Shown: positions 17,248-27,506 of the stretch, in pieces
Layout of the letters: each line of letters starts with the position of its first letter
How positions within the stretch are numbered: position 1 is the stretch's first letter
Assembly (NCBI RefSeq): GCF_021602155.1
Contig: NZ_BQHY01000001.1
Location: 186,001 to 250,000 of the forward strand
Direction: 5' to 3'
Source: Pseudomonas parakoreensis
Lineage (GTDB): Bacteria > Pseudomonadota > Gammaproteobacteria > Pseudomonadales > Pseudomonadaceae
Length of the DNA stretch: 64,000 bases
The notes under the pieces: model-generated
Told to the model about the DNA's origin: nothing
What the model saw: only the letters and a program-made list of their open reading frames with translations
Databases searched by the model: none
Translations under genes and position numbers: made by a program

Positions 17248-17381
17248 CGCGCACCCCCGCAACTGGAAAAAAACCGCATTCTACCCACTTTCAGTGACCA
17301 TCGGGCACCGCGAGCGCTTTGCCGGTCTAGGGCCTGTCGCTATACTGCGCGTCAACTTCACGGACAAAAGAGCCGAGCTCA

Positions 17382-18896
17382 GTGAACCGGCCCACGCCAG
17401 TTAAAACCGATAACTTCTTCCTGCTGATCTTCCGTGCACTGCGTCATCGCCGTGTGCCGATTGCATTGCGCATTGCCAGCCATAACGTGATCCTGGTCGC
17501 TCTGGCCCTGGTGATCTATGCCGGGGTGATGGGCTTGCAGTTCAAGCAGGCCATGCACGAGCAGGCCGACGCGCTGGGCGAAAGCCTGACCACGCAGACT
17601 GCCACCTCCGCCACTGAGCTGTTGGTGTCCAACGACATCCTCAGCCTCAACGTGCTGCTCAACAACCTGACCAAGAACAAGCTGGTGGCCCACGCGGCCA
17701 TCTATAGCGTGGACAACCGCATCCTCGCCGAATCCGGTCAGCGCCCCAAGCACAGCCTGTTGGGCGAAGCCGAAGGCATGTACGAGAGCAAGATCACCTT
17801 CCAGGACGTGACCGCCGGGCAACTGCGCATCAGCCTGGACATGGATCAGTTCCAGCAGCCGATGACCATCAGCCTGCAGAGCATGGGCATTCTCAGTGCG
17901 ATCCTGTTGGCGCTGTCGCTGGCCCTGAGTCTGCGCATGGGCCGGTATCTGTCGACGCCGCTGCTGCAATTGCGCGTCTGGCTGCGCAACATCGACGAAT
18001 ACACCCCGGGCACCGACCGTCAGGACGAGATCGGCGATCTGGCGCGTCAGCTGCACGCCAACTTCGCCCCAGAGCCTGCGCCCAAACCCGAGCCCGAGCC
18101 GGAACCCGAGTTCGAAGAAGAGGATGAGCCAGAGTTCGAAGTGCGCAACCTGCGTGACCCGAGCTTTGACGAAACCCGCCCGATGGCTGCGCAAAAACCT
18201 GCACCGCGCCATGTGGTCAGCACCGTTGAAGACGATGAGGACGACGACGCTTTTGCTGACCTGCGCGACGAATCGCTGGATGCAGCGCCGCAACCGCTCA
18301 CGCGCAAGGCCACGCCCAGCGTACCCCAGCACAGCGCGGTACTGGCCGTGCAACTGGGCTCGCAGGAACAACTGCGGCGCCTGCCGCGTGCCCGTCTGGA
18401 AGAGTTGCTGGAGCGCTACCGCGATTGCCTCGATCAGGCCGCTTCGCTGTATCAGGGCGAGATCGAAACCCTGAACGACGGCAGCACGCTGATGCTGTTC
18501 CACACCGAAGACAGCGGTGACGACTACCTGACCAATGCGATCTGCTGCGGTGAATTGCTGCGGGCGCTGGGCCATCAATTGCAGATCGAAGTCGCTGACA
18601 GCGGTATCACTCTGCAATTGCAGTTGGGCCTGACCCTGGGTGACGACCTGTTCGGTCTGAGCCAGATCGACTTGCTGCTGACCGACTCGGCCCAGGATGC
18701 CCTGGCCCTGTCGCAGCACAGCCGCAACCTGCTGCTGGTCGAGCGCAAGATCGGTGACGACGGGCTGATTCGCCAGCGTGCGCGGATCCGTCCGATCGCC
18801 AGCCCTGAGGGGGCTTGCTGTGTCGAGCGGTTGATGGAGCCGTATCCGTCGATGCTCGAGCGGCAACTGGCGCGGATGCATGAGCGCCGGGCGTAA
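17382..18896 (+). CDS. AhpA/YtjB-like inner-membrane protein with cyclase-like C-terminus
   Basis: This is a 504-residue membrane protein. It has two transmembrane segments (about 28-48 and 167-188) around a periplasmic sensor-like loop, a HAMP-like stretch, a strongly acidic Pro/Glu low-complexity linker (about 227-250) and a C-terminal region resembling a degenerate nucleotide cyclase fold (about 312-480). I see no full catalytic motif. It is divergent from serB and corresponds to PAO1 PA4961 as I recall. Function unknown; the layout suggests signal transfer across the membrane. Confidence 0.8.
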   Translation: MNRPTPVKTDNFFLLIFRALRHRRVPIALRIASHNVILVALALVIYAGVMGLQFKQAMHEQADALGESLTTQTATSATELLVSNDILSLNVLLNNLTKNKLVAHAAIYSVDNRILAESGQRPKHSLLGEAEGMYESKITFQDVTAGQLRISLDMDQFQQPMTISLQSMGILSAILLALSLALSLRMGRYLSTPLLQLRVWLRNIDEYTPGTDRQDEIGDLARQLHANFAPEPAPKPEPEPEPEFEEEDEPEFEVRNLRDPSFDETRPMAAQKPAPRHVVSTVEDDEDDDAFADLRDESLDAAPQPLTRKATPSVPQHSAVLAVQLGSQEQLRRLPRARLEELLERYRDCLDQAASLYQGEIETLNDGSTLMLFHTEDSGDDYLTNAICCGELLRALGHQLQIEVADSGITLQLQLGLTLGDDLFGLSQIDLLLTDSAQDALALSQHSRNLLLVERKIGDDGLIRQRARIRPIASPEGACCVERLMEPYPSMLERQLARMHERRA

Positions 18897-18916
18897 GCTT
18901 CAGACCTGATGCACAG

Positions 18917-18952
18917 AAGCCCGCAGACAAATGATTGTCTGCGGGCTTTTTT
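18917..18952 (+). terminator. Intrinsic terminator after the AhpA-like gene
   Basis: A 13-14 bp stem built on AAGCCCGCAGACA and its complement, followed by a T-run, lies about 20 bp after the stop. Confidence 0.9.
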
Positions 18953-18971
18953 GTGGCCTGTACCGGCCCTT

Positions 18972-19060
18972 TCGCGAGCAAGCTCGCTCCCACAGTGGAC
19001 GGTGGCTGCCACAGACCTTGTGAACACCTTCAAGACCTGTGGGAGCGAGCTTGCTCGCGA
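18972..19060. repeat. REP pair, family B
   Basis: Two inverted copies of a unit with core GCGAGCAAGCTCGCTCCCAC are separated by about 40 bp. Related copies are at 43746, 56820 and 63970. Confidence 0.85.
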
Positions 19061-19107
19061 AGAGGCCCGCACTGACGGCAAAGATTTCCAGCCCCCAGAC
19101 ACAACAA

Positions 19108-19126
19108 AGCCCGCACAAGGCGGGCT
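19108..19126 (-). terminator. Short hairpin terminator after the PqiC-like gene
   Basis: The stem AGCCCGC / GCGGGCT is followed on the minus strand by TTGTTG, about 22 bp past the stop of the lipoprotein gene. Confidence 0.65.
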
Positions 19127-19148
19127 CTGATTTGACGCTGATGCAGAC

Positions 19149-19862
19149 TTAGAAGCGGAACACTTCCATATCGGTACGAATCGGCGAGGCCATCGGGATC
19201 TTTGGCTGTTTCTCGGCATCGGCTGCCGGCGCGGCCGGCTTTGGCGCCGCCTTGCGCGGTGCTTCGGCCACCGGCGGCTGGTTGGCCAATGGCTTGAGCG
19301 CCACCGACAACTGCTCGGCAAGACGCTGCAGCAGAATCCCCTGTGCTTGCACCTGCGAAGCCGTGGTTCCGGCATGCAACTCTTGCAGATGAACGATGCG
19401 GTTATCGCGCACCTGCCCACGACGGTCAATCAGACGCCATTGCGCATCGAGGATCGCCGGTTGTTTCTGACCCGAATCCAGCCGCGTAATGGTCAGCAAT
19501 ACCTGCACATCCGGCGTGAAGCCCAACGTCGCGGGTGCCAGCACCACACGCTGGCTGTCCAGATGACCCGCCACCTGTCGCATCAGCAATTGATCGATAT
19601 CCGACGAAAGGCTGCCCGCCCAGCGACCATCGGTCGAGGCTTGCAGGCTGCCGTCGGGCTGACGCTGCAGCAGGGTTTCTCGTTGCAGGTAATCGGCCAC
19701 GACAACCGGGCCCAACAAAACCGCCATGCCAGCGCTTTGCGCAGGCTGAACCGGACTTCCGCTGTCCAGTTGATACAGCGACACCGGCTGGTGAACGCTG
19801 CAGCCCGCCAGGCCCAAAACGCCAGCGAGCAGGAAAATAAGAGGGCGCAGAGCAGTCATCAT
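19149..19862 (-). CDS. PqiC-like (ABC transport auxiliary) lipoprotein
   Basis: This is an outer-membrane lipoprotein of 237 residues with lipobox LAGC (Cys at about 21) and a PqiC/DUF330-type domain (about 25-190). It ends in a Pro/Ala/Lys-rich tail. PqiC-type lipoproteins accompany MCE proteins in moving lipids between membranes. No pqiA, pqiB or MCE partner is in the window, so the partner must be elsewhere or the role differs. An adjacent ATG at 19859 is an equal start. Confidence 0.8.
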   Translation of the reverse strand: MMTALRPLIFLLAGVLGLAGCSVHQPVSLYQLDSGSPVQPAQSAGMAVLLGPVVVADYLQRETLLQRQPDGSLQASTDGRWAGSLSSDIDQLLMRQVAGHLDSQRVVLAPATLGFTPDVQVLLTITRLDSGQKQPAILDAQWRLIDRRGQVRDNRIVHLQELHAGTTASQVQAQGILLQRLAEQLSVALKPLANQPPVAEAPRKAAPKPAAPAADAEKQPKIPMASPIRTDMEVFRF

Positions 19863-20045
19863 CCCGTCCAGGTGGCCGCCACAAGGCTGACCACAGTGAA
19901 AATACTCAATAAATATGAAGAACGCTCGGCCACGCCGGCGCTTGGAAAGGCCATATCATCCGTGAATATGCGTTCCGACTCCAGCGCCAAAGCGTCGATC
20001 TACGCGTTAAATCGTAGTTCGACGCCTCTAGAAGGGCGTTTTCGC

Positions 20046-22310
20046 CTAATTGAGGTTTTCGACGAGCAGCGCATCCACCCGCTGAAAGCCCCTCGGGAGT
20101 TTATTCCCGCGACGTCCACGCTCACCTTTATAGTGTTCGAGGTCGTCGGCCTTCAGCGACAGGGTCCGTTTTCCGGCCTGCAGCACCAAGGTAGCGCCTT
20201 CCGGAAGTACGGCGATGTCCGTGACATATTCTTCGCGACTGGCCACACGCTCGCCGGAAATTCCGATGATCTTGTTGCCCTTGCCCTTCCCTAATTGTGG
20301 CAGATCGCTGATTTTGAAGATCAGCAGGCGACCTTCGGTCGTGACCGAGGCCAGCCAATTCTGCTCACGATCGGCCACTGGGCGCGGCGCGATGACTTTG
20401 GCGTTGTTCGGCAGGCTCAACAGGGCTTTACCGGCCTTGTTTTTGGCTTGCAGGTCTTCACCCTTGACCACGAAACCGTAACCGGCATCGGAGGCGATCA
20501 CGTACAACGCATCGTCTTCGGGCATCAGCACGCATTCGAATGTGGCGCCGGGCGGCGGGGTCAGACGACCGGTCAATGGCTCACCCTGGCCTCGAGCCGA
20601 CGGCAAGGTGTGCGCGGCCACCGAATAACTGCGACCGGTAGAGTCGATAAACACCGCAAACTGGTTGGAGCGCCCCGCCGCCGAGGTCTTGAAGCCATCG
20701 CCAGCCTTGTACGACAGGCCGGTGGCGTCGATATCGTGACCCTTGGCCGAGCGGATCCAGCCCTTTTCGGACAGCACGACGGTGACTTTCTCGTTCGGCA
20801 GCAGATCGTGTTCGGTCAGCGCCTTGGCTTCGGCACGCTCGACGATCGGCGAACGACGATCATCACCGTAGGTTTCAGCGTCTTTCAGCAGTTCGGTGCG
20901 CACCAGCTTCTTCAGCTTGGCTTCGCTGCCCAGCAAGGCTTGCAGCTTGGCCTGTTCCTTGAGCAGTTCGTCCTGCTCGTCGCGCAGCTTCATCTCTTCC
21001 AGACGCGCCAACTGCCGCAACCGGGTGTCGAGGATGTAGTCGGCCTGGATTTCGCTGAGGGCGAAGCGCTCGATCAGCTTGGCTTTCGGATGCTCCTCGG
21101 TGCGGATGATGTGGATCACTTCATCCAGATTGAGGTAAGCGATCAACAAACCGTCCAACAGATGCAGGCGGCGCTCGACCTTGTCGAGGCGGAATTGCAG
21201 GCGACGACGCACGGTCAGTACGCGGAACTCCAGCCATTCGACCAGCAATGCCCGCAGGTTTTTCAGCTGTGGCTTGCCGTCCAGCCCGATGATGTTGACG
21301 TTGACCCGGTAGGTCGATTCCAGCTCGGTGCTGGCGAACAGGTGCTGCATCAGCGCTTCGTGATCGACGCGGCTGTTGACCGGAATGATCACGATGCGGC
21401 ACGGGTTTTCGTGGTCGGATTCGTCACGCAGGTCGGCGATCTGCGGCGCTTTCGACGGCTTGGCCTGCATCAGCGCGGCGATCTGCTCCAGCACCTTGGC
21501 CCCGGAGACCTGATGCGGCAGCGCGGTGACGATGATGTCGCCGTCCTCGACGTGGTACACGGCGCGCATGCGCACCGAGCCCTTGCCGGTTTCGTACATT
21601 TTCAGCAGGTCGGCACGCGGCGTGATGATTTCCGCTTCGGTCGGATAGTCCGGGCCCTGAATGTGTTCGCAGAGCTGTTCGACCGTGGCTTTCGGCTCAT
21701 CGAGCAAGCGCACGCAAGCGGTAGCGACTTCGCGCAGGTTGTGCGGCGGTACGTCGGTGGCCATGCCGACAGCAATGCCGGTGGTGCCGTTGAGCAGGAT
21801 GTTCGGCAAACGTGCCGGCAACACCAAAGGTTCCTGCAAGGTGCCGTCGAAGTTCGGCCCCCAGTCGGCCGTGCCCTGGCCCAATTCGCTGAGCAGCACT
21901 TCGGAATAGCGCGACAGACGCGCTTCGGTATAACGCATGGCGGCGAAGGACTTCGGATCGTCCGGCGCACCCCAGTTACCCTGACCGTCAACCAGCGTGT
22001 AGCGATAGCTGAACGGCTGGGCCATCAGCACCATCGCTTCGTAGCACGCCGAGTCGCCGTGCGGGTGGAACTTGCCGAGCACGTCACCGACGGTACGCGC
22101 CGATTTCTTGTGCTTGGAATCGGCGTCCAGCCCCAGCTCGCTCATGGCGTAGACGATACGCCGCTGTACAGGTTTCAGGCCGTCGCCGATATGCGGCAGG
22201 GCACGGTCCATGATCACGTACATGGAGTAGTTGAGGTAGGCATTTTCGGTGAAGTCAGCCAGCGAGCGGCGTTCTACACCGTCCAGGCTGAGATCAAGGG
22301 AGTCGCTCAT
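20046..22310 (-). CDS. parC: DNA topoisomerase IV subunit A ParC
   Basis: ParC is the DNA-cutting subunit of topoisomerase IV, which unlinks replicated chromosomes. The 754 residues show the active tyrosine in AMRYTEARL (Y127) and the quinolone-determining region [10 protein letters not shown] with S87 and E91, the usual susceptible residues. The ATG at 22310 matches the Pseudomonas ParC N-terminus; the frame opens upstream at 22373. Confidence 0.97.
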   Translation of the reverse strand: MSDSLDLSLDGVERRSLADFTENAYLNYSMYVIMDRALPHIGDGLKPVQRRIVYAMSELGLDADSKHKKSARTVGDVLGKFHPHGDSACYEAMVLMAQPFSYRYTLVDGQGNWGAPDDPKSFAAMRYTEARLSRYSEVLLSELGQGTADWGPNFDGTLQEPLVLPARLPNILLNGTTGIAVGMATDVPPHNLREVATACVRLLDEPKATVEQLCEHIQGPDYPTEAEIITPRADLLKMYETGKGSVRMRAVYHVEDGDIIVTALPHQVSGAKVLEQIAALMQAKPSKAPQIADLRDESDHENPCRIVIIPVNSRVDHEALMQHLFASTELESTYRVNVNIIGLDGKPQLKNLRALLVEWLEFRVLTVRRRLQFRLDKVERRLHLLDGLLIAYLNLDEVIHIIRTEEHPKAKLIERFALSEIQADYILDTRLRQLARLEEMKLRDEQDELLKEQAKLQALLGSEAKLKKLVRTELLKDAETYGDDRRSPIVERAEAKALTEHDLLPNEKVTVVLSEKGWIRSAKGHDIDATGLSYKAGDGFKTSAAGRSNQFAVFIDSTGRSYSVAAHTLPSARGQGEPLTGRLTPPPGATFECVLMPEDDALYVIASDAGYGFVVKGEDLQAKNKAGKALLSLPNNAKVIAPRPVADREQNWLASVTTEGRLLIFKISDLPQLGKGKGNKIIGISGERVASREEYVTDIAVLPEGATLVLQAGKRTLSLKADDLEHYKGERGRRGNKLPRGFQRVDALLVENLN

Positions 22311-22317
22311 GCGGGCC

Positions 22318-22842
22318 TCATCGGTTCGTTGTCTGGCGCAGCAGCATGGTGCCACCGCGCTGGGTGAATTCAAGTTTGTTCAGGGCGCTCATGCCGAGCA
22401 GCACCTGATCGCCATGCAGCCCCGGCGCCACCAGTGCGCGGACGTCCCGCAGCACAATGTCGCCCAGTTGCAGGCGCTCGATCTTTGTCCGGTAGCCCTG
22501 GCTCAGGCCGTTGGCCGTGCTCAGGGTCACACCGAAACCTTCTTCCAGTTTCAAGCGTTTGGCCAGATCCGCCGGGATCGCCACATCGGTCGCGCCGGTG
22601 TCGAGCATGAACTCCACCTGCTCACCGTTGATCTGGCCACTGGCGACGAAATGCCCTTGGGCATTGCCCGCCAGTTTTACTTCGACCACGCCGTCATGCT
22701 GCTCGGACGTGACCACCACATTCGGATTCTGCTGACGTTCTTCCCACTGGCCGAAAAACCGTGTGGCCAGAAACAGTCCCGCGCACCAGGCCATAATCAT
22801 CAACACCCGGCCGGCGCGTTTGCCCGGCGGTTGTTGACTCAC
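22318..22842 (-). CDS. Membrane-anchored retropepsin-like aspartic protease
   Basis: This 174-residue protein of the TIGR02281 / clan AA family has one N-terminal membrane anchor (about 11-30) and a periplasmic single-lobe aspartic protease domain with the active motif FMLDTGATD (Asp about 80). It needs to dimerise to form an active site, as in retroviral proteases. It lies between parC and the esterase-like gene, 7 bp before parC, and overlaps its upstream neighbour by 4 bp. Natural substrate unknown. Confidence 0.88.
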   Translation of the reverse strand: MSQQPPGKRAGRVLMIMAWCAGLFLATRFFGQWEERQQNPNVVVTSEQHDGVVEVKLAGNAQGHFVASGQINGEQVEFMLDTGATDVAIPADLAKRLKLEEGFGVTLSTANGLSQGYRTKIERLQLGDIVLRDVRALVAPGLHGDQVLLGMSALNKLEFTQRGGTMLLRQTTNR

Positions 22843-23828
22843 GGTTTGGCGCTCCAGCCACCTTCAGGCGCGGCGAAGCGCCAGACGATCGGCCGAACCT
22901 CACCGTCAGCCCGCGGGCCGAAATTATTGTCGACGCCGACCCACGCCCCCTCCGCATCAACGATCAGCGCTTCTTCCAACCCGAAGTTCTGCGAATAACG
23001 GCGGTTGGCCTGCAACAGTTCAGCAGCGTACGACCAGCAACGCTCGACCCTGGCAGTCTGCGCATCGCGCCGACAAATCTGGAAGGCGTTGCGTTCAAGG
23101 GTAAACAATTTGCCGTTGAACAACGAAAGGTCGGAAAAGTCGCGGTCGACCGCTTTGGCGTGCGGGAACTGCGGTGGCTGCATCTCCTTGCCACCCTCGC
23201 TGAGCAGCACGCAACGACCGTCGCAATCCCACACGGTCTGCTGACGCTTGATCAGCAGCAAGCCACGGTTTTGCCGCTCGCCGGCCAGCCACATCTGATC
23301 GCCCGCAGGGTTGATCGCCAGACCTTCGAAGATCGCATTGAAATGCAGAAGCATGCCACTGGCCCGCGCTTCGCGAACCATCATCGGCGAGATCTTCAGC
23401 CAGTTGATCGGGCCGCTGACGGGCACTTGCAGGACCGCCGCGTGCCCCTCGCTGACGATGTAGCGATTGCCGGTGCTGTCGCAACTGATGCCTTCGAAAT
23501 CCAGACCGCCACCGCGCACGAACGACGCGGCCCAATTGCGCGAGCGCAATCCCCACGGCAAACCGGTCTCCGGCACCAGAGGCACGTCGATGTGCAAGGC
23601 TTCGGCCTGCCAGACCTGATCGGCGGTGTTGAGTCGATAGATCTGGTCGTCATCGCGGTCCGACACAGTCCACAACTCGCTGCCACACATGGCCAGTCCC
23701 GACAGGTTGCCGCCGCGCATGCCGTCGACCGGGTGTTCCGAGAGCACGCGCAACTCCTGCAGCGGTTCGGCCGACACGCTCATCGCACTCAGCAGCAAGG
23801 CACCCGCCAAGGCCCAGCCAAACCGCAT
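22839..23828 (-). CDS. Secreted esterase-like activity of phytase family protein
   Basis: This is a 329-residue periplasmic or secreted protein with a signal peptide (about 1-20) and a beta-propeller-like domain of the PF13449 type (GGLDFEGISCD near 105-115, RDFSDLSLF near 228-236). It has six or more cysteines that could form disulfides. It lies inside the parE-parC gene group with 1-bp and 4-bp overlaps, so it is probably co-transcribed with parE. Substrate unknown. Confidence 0.83.
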   Translation of the reverse strand: MRFGWALAGALLLSAMSVSAEPLQELRVLSEHPVDGMRGGNLSGLAMCGSELWTVSDRDDDQIYRLNTADQVWQAEALHIDVPLVPETGLPWGLRSRNWAASFVRGGGLDFEGISCDSTGNRYIVSEGHAAVLQVPVSGPINWLKISPMMVREARASGMLLHFNAIFEGLAINPAGDQMWLAGERQNRGLLLIKRQQTVWDCDGRCVLLSEGGKEMQPPQFPHAKAVDRDFSDLSLFNGKLFTLERNAFQICRRDAQTARVERCWSYAAELLQANRRYSQNFGLEEALIVDAEGAWVGVDNNFGPRADGEVRPIVWRFAAPEGGWSAKP

Positions 23829-25735
23829 CAGGCCAGCACCTCGGCGAGGTTGCCCTTGGATTCGAGCCAGGTCTTGCGGTCACCGGCGCGTTTCTTCGCC
23901 AGCAGCATGTCCATCATTTCCGAGGTTTGGGCAAAATCGTCGCCCAGTGTCAGCTGCACCAGACGCCGGGTGTTCGGGTCCATGGTGGTTTCGCGCAGCT
24001 GTGGCGGGTTCATTTCACCCAGGCCTTTGAATCGGGTGACCTGTGGCTTGCCGCGTTTCTTCTCGGCCACCAGACGGTCGAGAATCCCGTCGCGCTCGGC
24101 TTCGTCGAGGGCGTAGTAGATCTCTTTGCCGAGGTCGATGCGGTACAGCGGCGGCATTGCCACGTAGACGTGCCCGGCATCCACCAGCGGGCGGAAGTGC
24201 TGAACAAACAGCGCACACAGCAGCGTGGCGATGTGCAGACCGTCGGAGTCGGCGTCGGCGAGGATGCAGATCTTGCCGTAGCGCAGCTGGCTCATGTCCG
24301 TGGCACCCGGATCGACACCGATGGCCACGGCAATGTTGTGCACTTCCTGGCTCGCCAGCACTTCGCTGCCGTCGACTTCCCAGGTGTTGAGGATCTTGCC
24401 GCGCAACGGCAGGATCGCCTGGAATTCCTTGTCCCGCGCTTGCTTGGCGGAACCACCGGCGGAATCACCTTCGACCAGGAACAGCTCGGAGCGCATCGGA
24501 TCCTGCCCGGCACAGTCAGCCAGTTTGCCCGGCAGCGCAGGGCCCTGGGTGACGCGCTTGCGCTCGACTTTCTTGCTCGCCTTGAGGCGGCGACCGGCGT
24601 TGTTGATCGCCAGTTCGGCCAGCGCCAGACCGGTTTCCGGATTGGCGTTGAGCCACAGGCTGAAAGCGTCCTTGACCACGCCGGAAACGAACGCCGCCGC
24701 TTCACGGGACGACAGACGCTCTTTGGTCTGGCCGGAGAATTGCGGTTCCTGCATCTTCATCGACAGCACGAAAGCGATGCGTTCCCAGACGTCTTCCGGC
24801 GCCAGCTTCACGCCGCGGGGCAGCAGGCTGCGGAATTCGCAGAACTCGCGCATCGCGTCGAGCAGACCCTGACGCAAACCGTTGACGTGGGTACCGCCCT
24901 GCGCCGTCGGGATCAGGTTGACGTAGCTTTCCTGCACCGCGTCGCCACCTTCCGGCAGCCACAGCAGCGCCCAGTCCACCGCTTCTTTATTACCGGCCAG
25001 GCTGCCGCAGAACGGCTCGTCCGGCAGGCGTTCGAATTCGCTGACCGCGTCTACCAGATAGGAGCGCAGGCCGTCTTCGTAATGCCACTCGACTTTCTCG
25101 CCCGTGCCTTTATCTTCGAAGCTGACCAGCAGCCCCGGGCACAGCACAGCCTTGGCCTTGAGCACATGCTTGAGGCGGCTGATGGAGAATTTCGGTGAGT
25201 CGAAATATTTCGGATCCGGCGCGAAGTACACGCTGGTGCCGGTGTTGCGCTTGCCGACGGTGCCGACGATTTCCAGTTCGGTGGCCTTGAAGCCATCCTT
25301 GAAAGTCATCTGGTATTCGTTGCCGTCACGCTTCACCCGTACCCGGACTTCGGACGACAAGGCGTTGACCACGGAAATACCCACCCCGTGCAGACCGCCG
25401 GAGAACTGGTAGTTCTTGTTGGAAAACTTGCCGCCCGCATGCAGCTTGGTGAGGATCAGCTCGACACCCGACACACCCTCTTCCGGGTGAATGTCGACCG
25501 GCATGCCGCGTCCGTCGTCGCTGACTTCCAGCGAGTGGTCGGCGTGCAGAATCACCTGCACCGATCTGGCGTGGCCGGCCAGGGCTTCGTCGACACTGTT
25601 GTCGATGACTTCCTGGGCGAGGTGGTTCGGCCGACTGGTGTCGGTGTACATGCCGGGGCGTTTGCGCACCGGGTCGAGGCCCGAGAGGACTTCGATGGCG
25701 TCGGCGTTATAAGAGCTAGCGCTGGGAGTGGCCAT
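23828..25735 (-). CDS. parE: DNA topoisomerase IV subunit B ParE
   Basis: ParE is the ATPase subunit of topoisomerase IV. The 635 residues have a GHKL ATPase domain (VDEALAGHA, DDGRGMPVD, GGLHGVGISVVNAL), a transducer, and a TOPRIM domain with VEGDSAGGSAK and the DADSDG metal motif. Length is normal. The order parE - esterase-like - retropepsin - parC is the usual Pseudomonas arrangement. Confidence 0.97.
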   Translation of the reverse strand: MATPSASSYNADAIEVLSGLDPVRKRPGMYTDTSRPNHLAQEVIDNSVDEALAGHARSVQVILHADHSLEVSDDGRGMPVDIHPEEGVSGVELILTKLHAGGKFSNKNYQFSGGLHGVGISVVNALSSEVRVRVKRDGNEYQMTFKDGFKATELEIVGTVGKRNTGTSVYFAPDPKYFDSPKFSISRLKHVLKAKAVLCPGLLVSFEDKGTGEKVEWHYEDGLRSYLVDAVSEFERLPDEPFCGSLAGNKEAVDWALLWLPEGGDAVQESYVNLIPTAQGGTHVNGLRQGLLDAMREFCEFRSLLPRGVKLAPEDVWERIAFVLSMKMQEPQFSGQTKERLSSREAAAFVSGVVKDAFSLWLNANPETGLALAELAINNAGRRLKASKKVERKRVTQGPALPGKLADCAGQDPMRSELFLVEGDSAGGSAKQARDKEFQAILPLRGKILNTWEVDGSEVLASQEVHNIAVAIGVDPGATDMSQLRYGKICILADADSDGLHIATLLCALFVQHFRPLVDAGHVYVAMPPLYRIDLGKEIYYALDEAERDGILDRLVAEKKRGKPQVTRFKGLGEMNPPQLRETTMDPNTRRLVQLTLGDDFAQTSEMMDMLLAKKRAGDRKTWLESKGNLAEVLA

Positions 25736-25777
25736 AGGGTCTCATCGTCAGTGATTCAATGAAAAAGGGGCAAGACG

Positions 25778-26386
25778 TCACAGTGCGGTGAAATCGATTG
25801 CCCGGTACAAATCGGCGCCAATGCCGGCAAAACTCAGCAACGCCGGCAATTGTCCGGCAAACCCTTGGAAACCATGGTCGCCGCCGGCCTGAATGCGCAA
25901 GGCGCAGGCCCGGTAATACTGCTGGGCGAGGCGATAATCCAGTGTTTCATCGCCGGTCTGCAACCACACCTGATAGCGCTGCGCATCCACGGGTGCCGGC
26001 ACTTCCAGCTCGGCCAGGGCCGCCACATGGTCATGGGTCAGTTCCCAGGTCTCATCGGTATACAGGTTTTTCTGCGTGCCCAGGTAGCCGTCGAACATCC
26101 GGTGCGGGCTGACCGCCGGGTTGACCAGCAGGGCTTTCAAGCCGTGGCGCTCAGCCAAGTGAGTCGCATAGTAGCCGCCGAGTGAGCTTCCCACCAGCAA
26201 CGGCCGGCCCAGCTCGGCAATCGCCTGCTGCAACTGACCGATGGCTTCACGCGGGTGGTGATGCAGCGCCGGGACACGCAATTGCTCGCTCAAACCCAGC
26301 CGTTCCATCACCTCGACCAGCTGACAGGCCTTTTTCGAGGCTGGCGCGCTGTTGAAACCGTGGATATAGAGGATCGAACCGGACAT
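25778..26386 (-). CDS. yqiA: YqiA-type esterase
   Basis: This is a 202-residue alpha/beta hydrolase of the YqiA/YcfP family. YIHGFNSAP forms the oxyanion region, S68 in GSSLGGYY is the nucleophile and the histidine is in GGDHGFQGF. It is upstream of parE and likely in its operon. In other bacteria YqiA cleaves short-chain esters; its physiological substrate is unknown. Confidence 0.9.
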   Translation of the reverse strand: MSGSILYIHGFNSAPASKKACQLVEVMERLGLSEQLRVPALHHHPREAIGQLQQAIAELGRPLLVGSSLGGYYATHLAERHGLKALLVNPAVSPHRMFDGYLGTQKNLYTDETWELTHDHVAALAELEVPAPVDAQRYQVWLQTGDETLDYRLAQQYYRACALRIQAGGDHGFQGFAGQLPALLSFAGIGADLYRAIDFTAL

Positions 26387-26505
26387 TGGAGCTCCCTGAG
26401 TGTCGGCGAAAGATAGCGGAGTTTACAGGGAGTCGCGGTGGGATGGGCCATACAAATGATGTGCATGCCCTGCTGCAATGCTGCCCTCCCGGTCCCCGCT
26501 ACCTC

Positions 26506-26586
26506 CTGTAGGAGCTGCCGAAGGCTGCGATCTTTTGATTTTAAAAACAGGATCAAAAGATCGCAGCCTTCGGCAGCTCCTACAGG
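26506..26586. repeat. REP pair, family A (AAGGC variant)
   Basis: An almost perfect long inverted repeat of two REP units, with GCCGAAGGCTGCGATC as the core instead of GCCGCAGGC, sits just after the cpdA stop. Confidence 0.9.
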
Positions 26587-26591
26587 GGGGG

Positions 26592-27407
26592 TCAGTAGCC
26601 GTTGGAGCCGTAATCGACGGTGAATTGGAAGTCGGTAACGCGCTCGACACCGGTTTCCAGCCGCCCGTCCGGCAACAGCCGCAACCAGCGATAGCCCGGC
26701 GCCTGTTCGCCGACCTTGAAGTCGTGACTGCCCGGTTCGAACTGGATGCAGGTCGACGGTGAGGCCATCAGCCGTACGCCGTTGCGTTCGCGATCGATCT
26801 CCTGATGCACATGCCCCCACAGCACCGCGCGGGCCTGTGGAAAACGATCGAGCACGTCGAAAAACGCCTCCGGGTTGCGCAAGCCGATCGGCTCCATCCA
26901 CGGGCATCCGATCGACACCGGATGATGATGAAAACACACCAGATGATGGCGCTCCGGCGCTTCGCTCAACGAACGGGCCAGCAGTTGCAGCTGATCGTCC
27001 TGCAGATAGCCCGGCACTGAGCCCGGCACCGCCGAATCGAGCAAGGTCACGCGCCAGTTGCCGACATCGACCACCGATTCCAGCAATGCACTTTGCACCG
27101 CGGCCTGAGCCATGATTTGCGGCTCATCGTGATTGCCGGGAATCCAGCGCGCCGGCGCATCGATCTGCGCGGTCATCTGGCGAAACAGTTGATACGACTC
27201 AAGTGTTCCGTCCTGTGACAAATCCCCCGTGGCCAGCATCAGGTCAATCCGCGGCTGCTGCTTGAGTACCTGCTCAATGACCTTTTGCAGACTCTCGCGG
27301 GTGTTCATGCCCAGCAGCGTGCCGTCCGCCTCGGCGAACAGGTGACTGTCGGATAACTGCACCAGCAACGCCGGATCGGCGGTGGTCAATGTGGATACGC
27401 TCGGCAA
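26592..27407 (-). CDS. cpdA: 3',5'-cyclic-AMP phosphodiesterase CpdA
   Basis: CpdA degrades cAMP and so tunes Vfr/CRP-type signalling. The 271 residues contain the class III metallophosphoesterase motifs in order: LSDSHLF (D-x-H), GDLSQDG, GNHDEP, CFHHHP and WGHVHQE. The start is TTG at 27407, with GGGAG 7 nt upstream, giving the usual length. The frame continues to an ATG-type start at 27452, which would add 15 unconserved residues. Confidence 0.92.
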   Translation of the reverse strand: MPSVSTLTTADPALLVQLSDSHLFAEADGTLLGMNTRESLQKVIEQVLKQQPRIDLMLATGDLSQDGTLESYQLFRQMTAQIDAPARWIPGNHDEPQIMAQAAVQSALLESVVDVGNWRVTLLDSAVPGSVPGYLQDDQLQLLARSLSEAPERHHLVCFHHHPVSIGCPWMEPIGLRNPEAFFDVLDRFPQARAVLWGHVHQEIDRERNGVRLMASPSTCIQFEPGSHDFKVGEQAPGYRWLRLLPDGRLETGVERVTDFQFTVDYGSNGY

Positions 27408-27506
27408 GGCGTTCTCCCAGGGCAAAAGCACGGAATCGGTTGAGTGCCGCAATTATGCTGGGGGATGGTGCAAAGGGGAAACCGGCGAACCGGACGCAGT
27501 TCACAA

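Noticed and set aside
18972-19060. Possible CRISPR-like repeat spacing
   Set aside because: Only two inverted units, not direct repeats, with no regular spacing and no cas genes; this is a REP pair.
20295-22367. Long plus-strand open frame of 690 codons
   Set aside because: It is the antisense shadow of parC, caused by high GC; composition is atypical (His/Gln/Arg-rich) and no domain is visible.
26308-26937. Minus-strand frame of 209 codons between cpdA and yqiA
   Set aside because: It reads through a REP pair and through the antisense or alternative frame of cpdA; no conserved start or domain.
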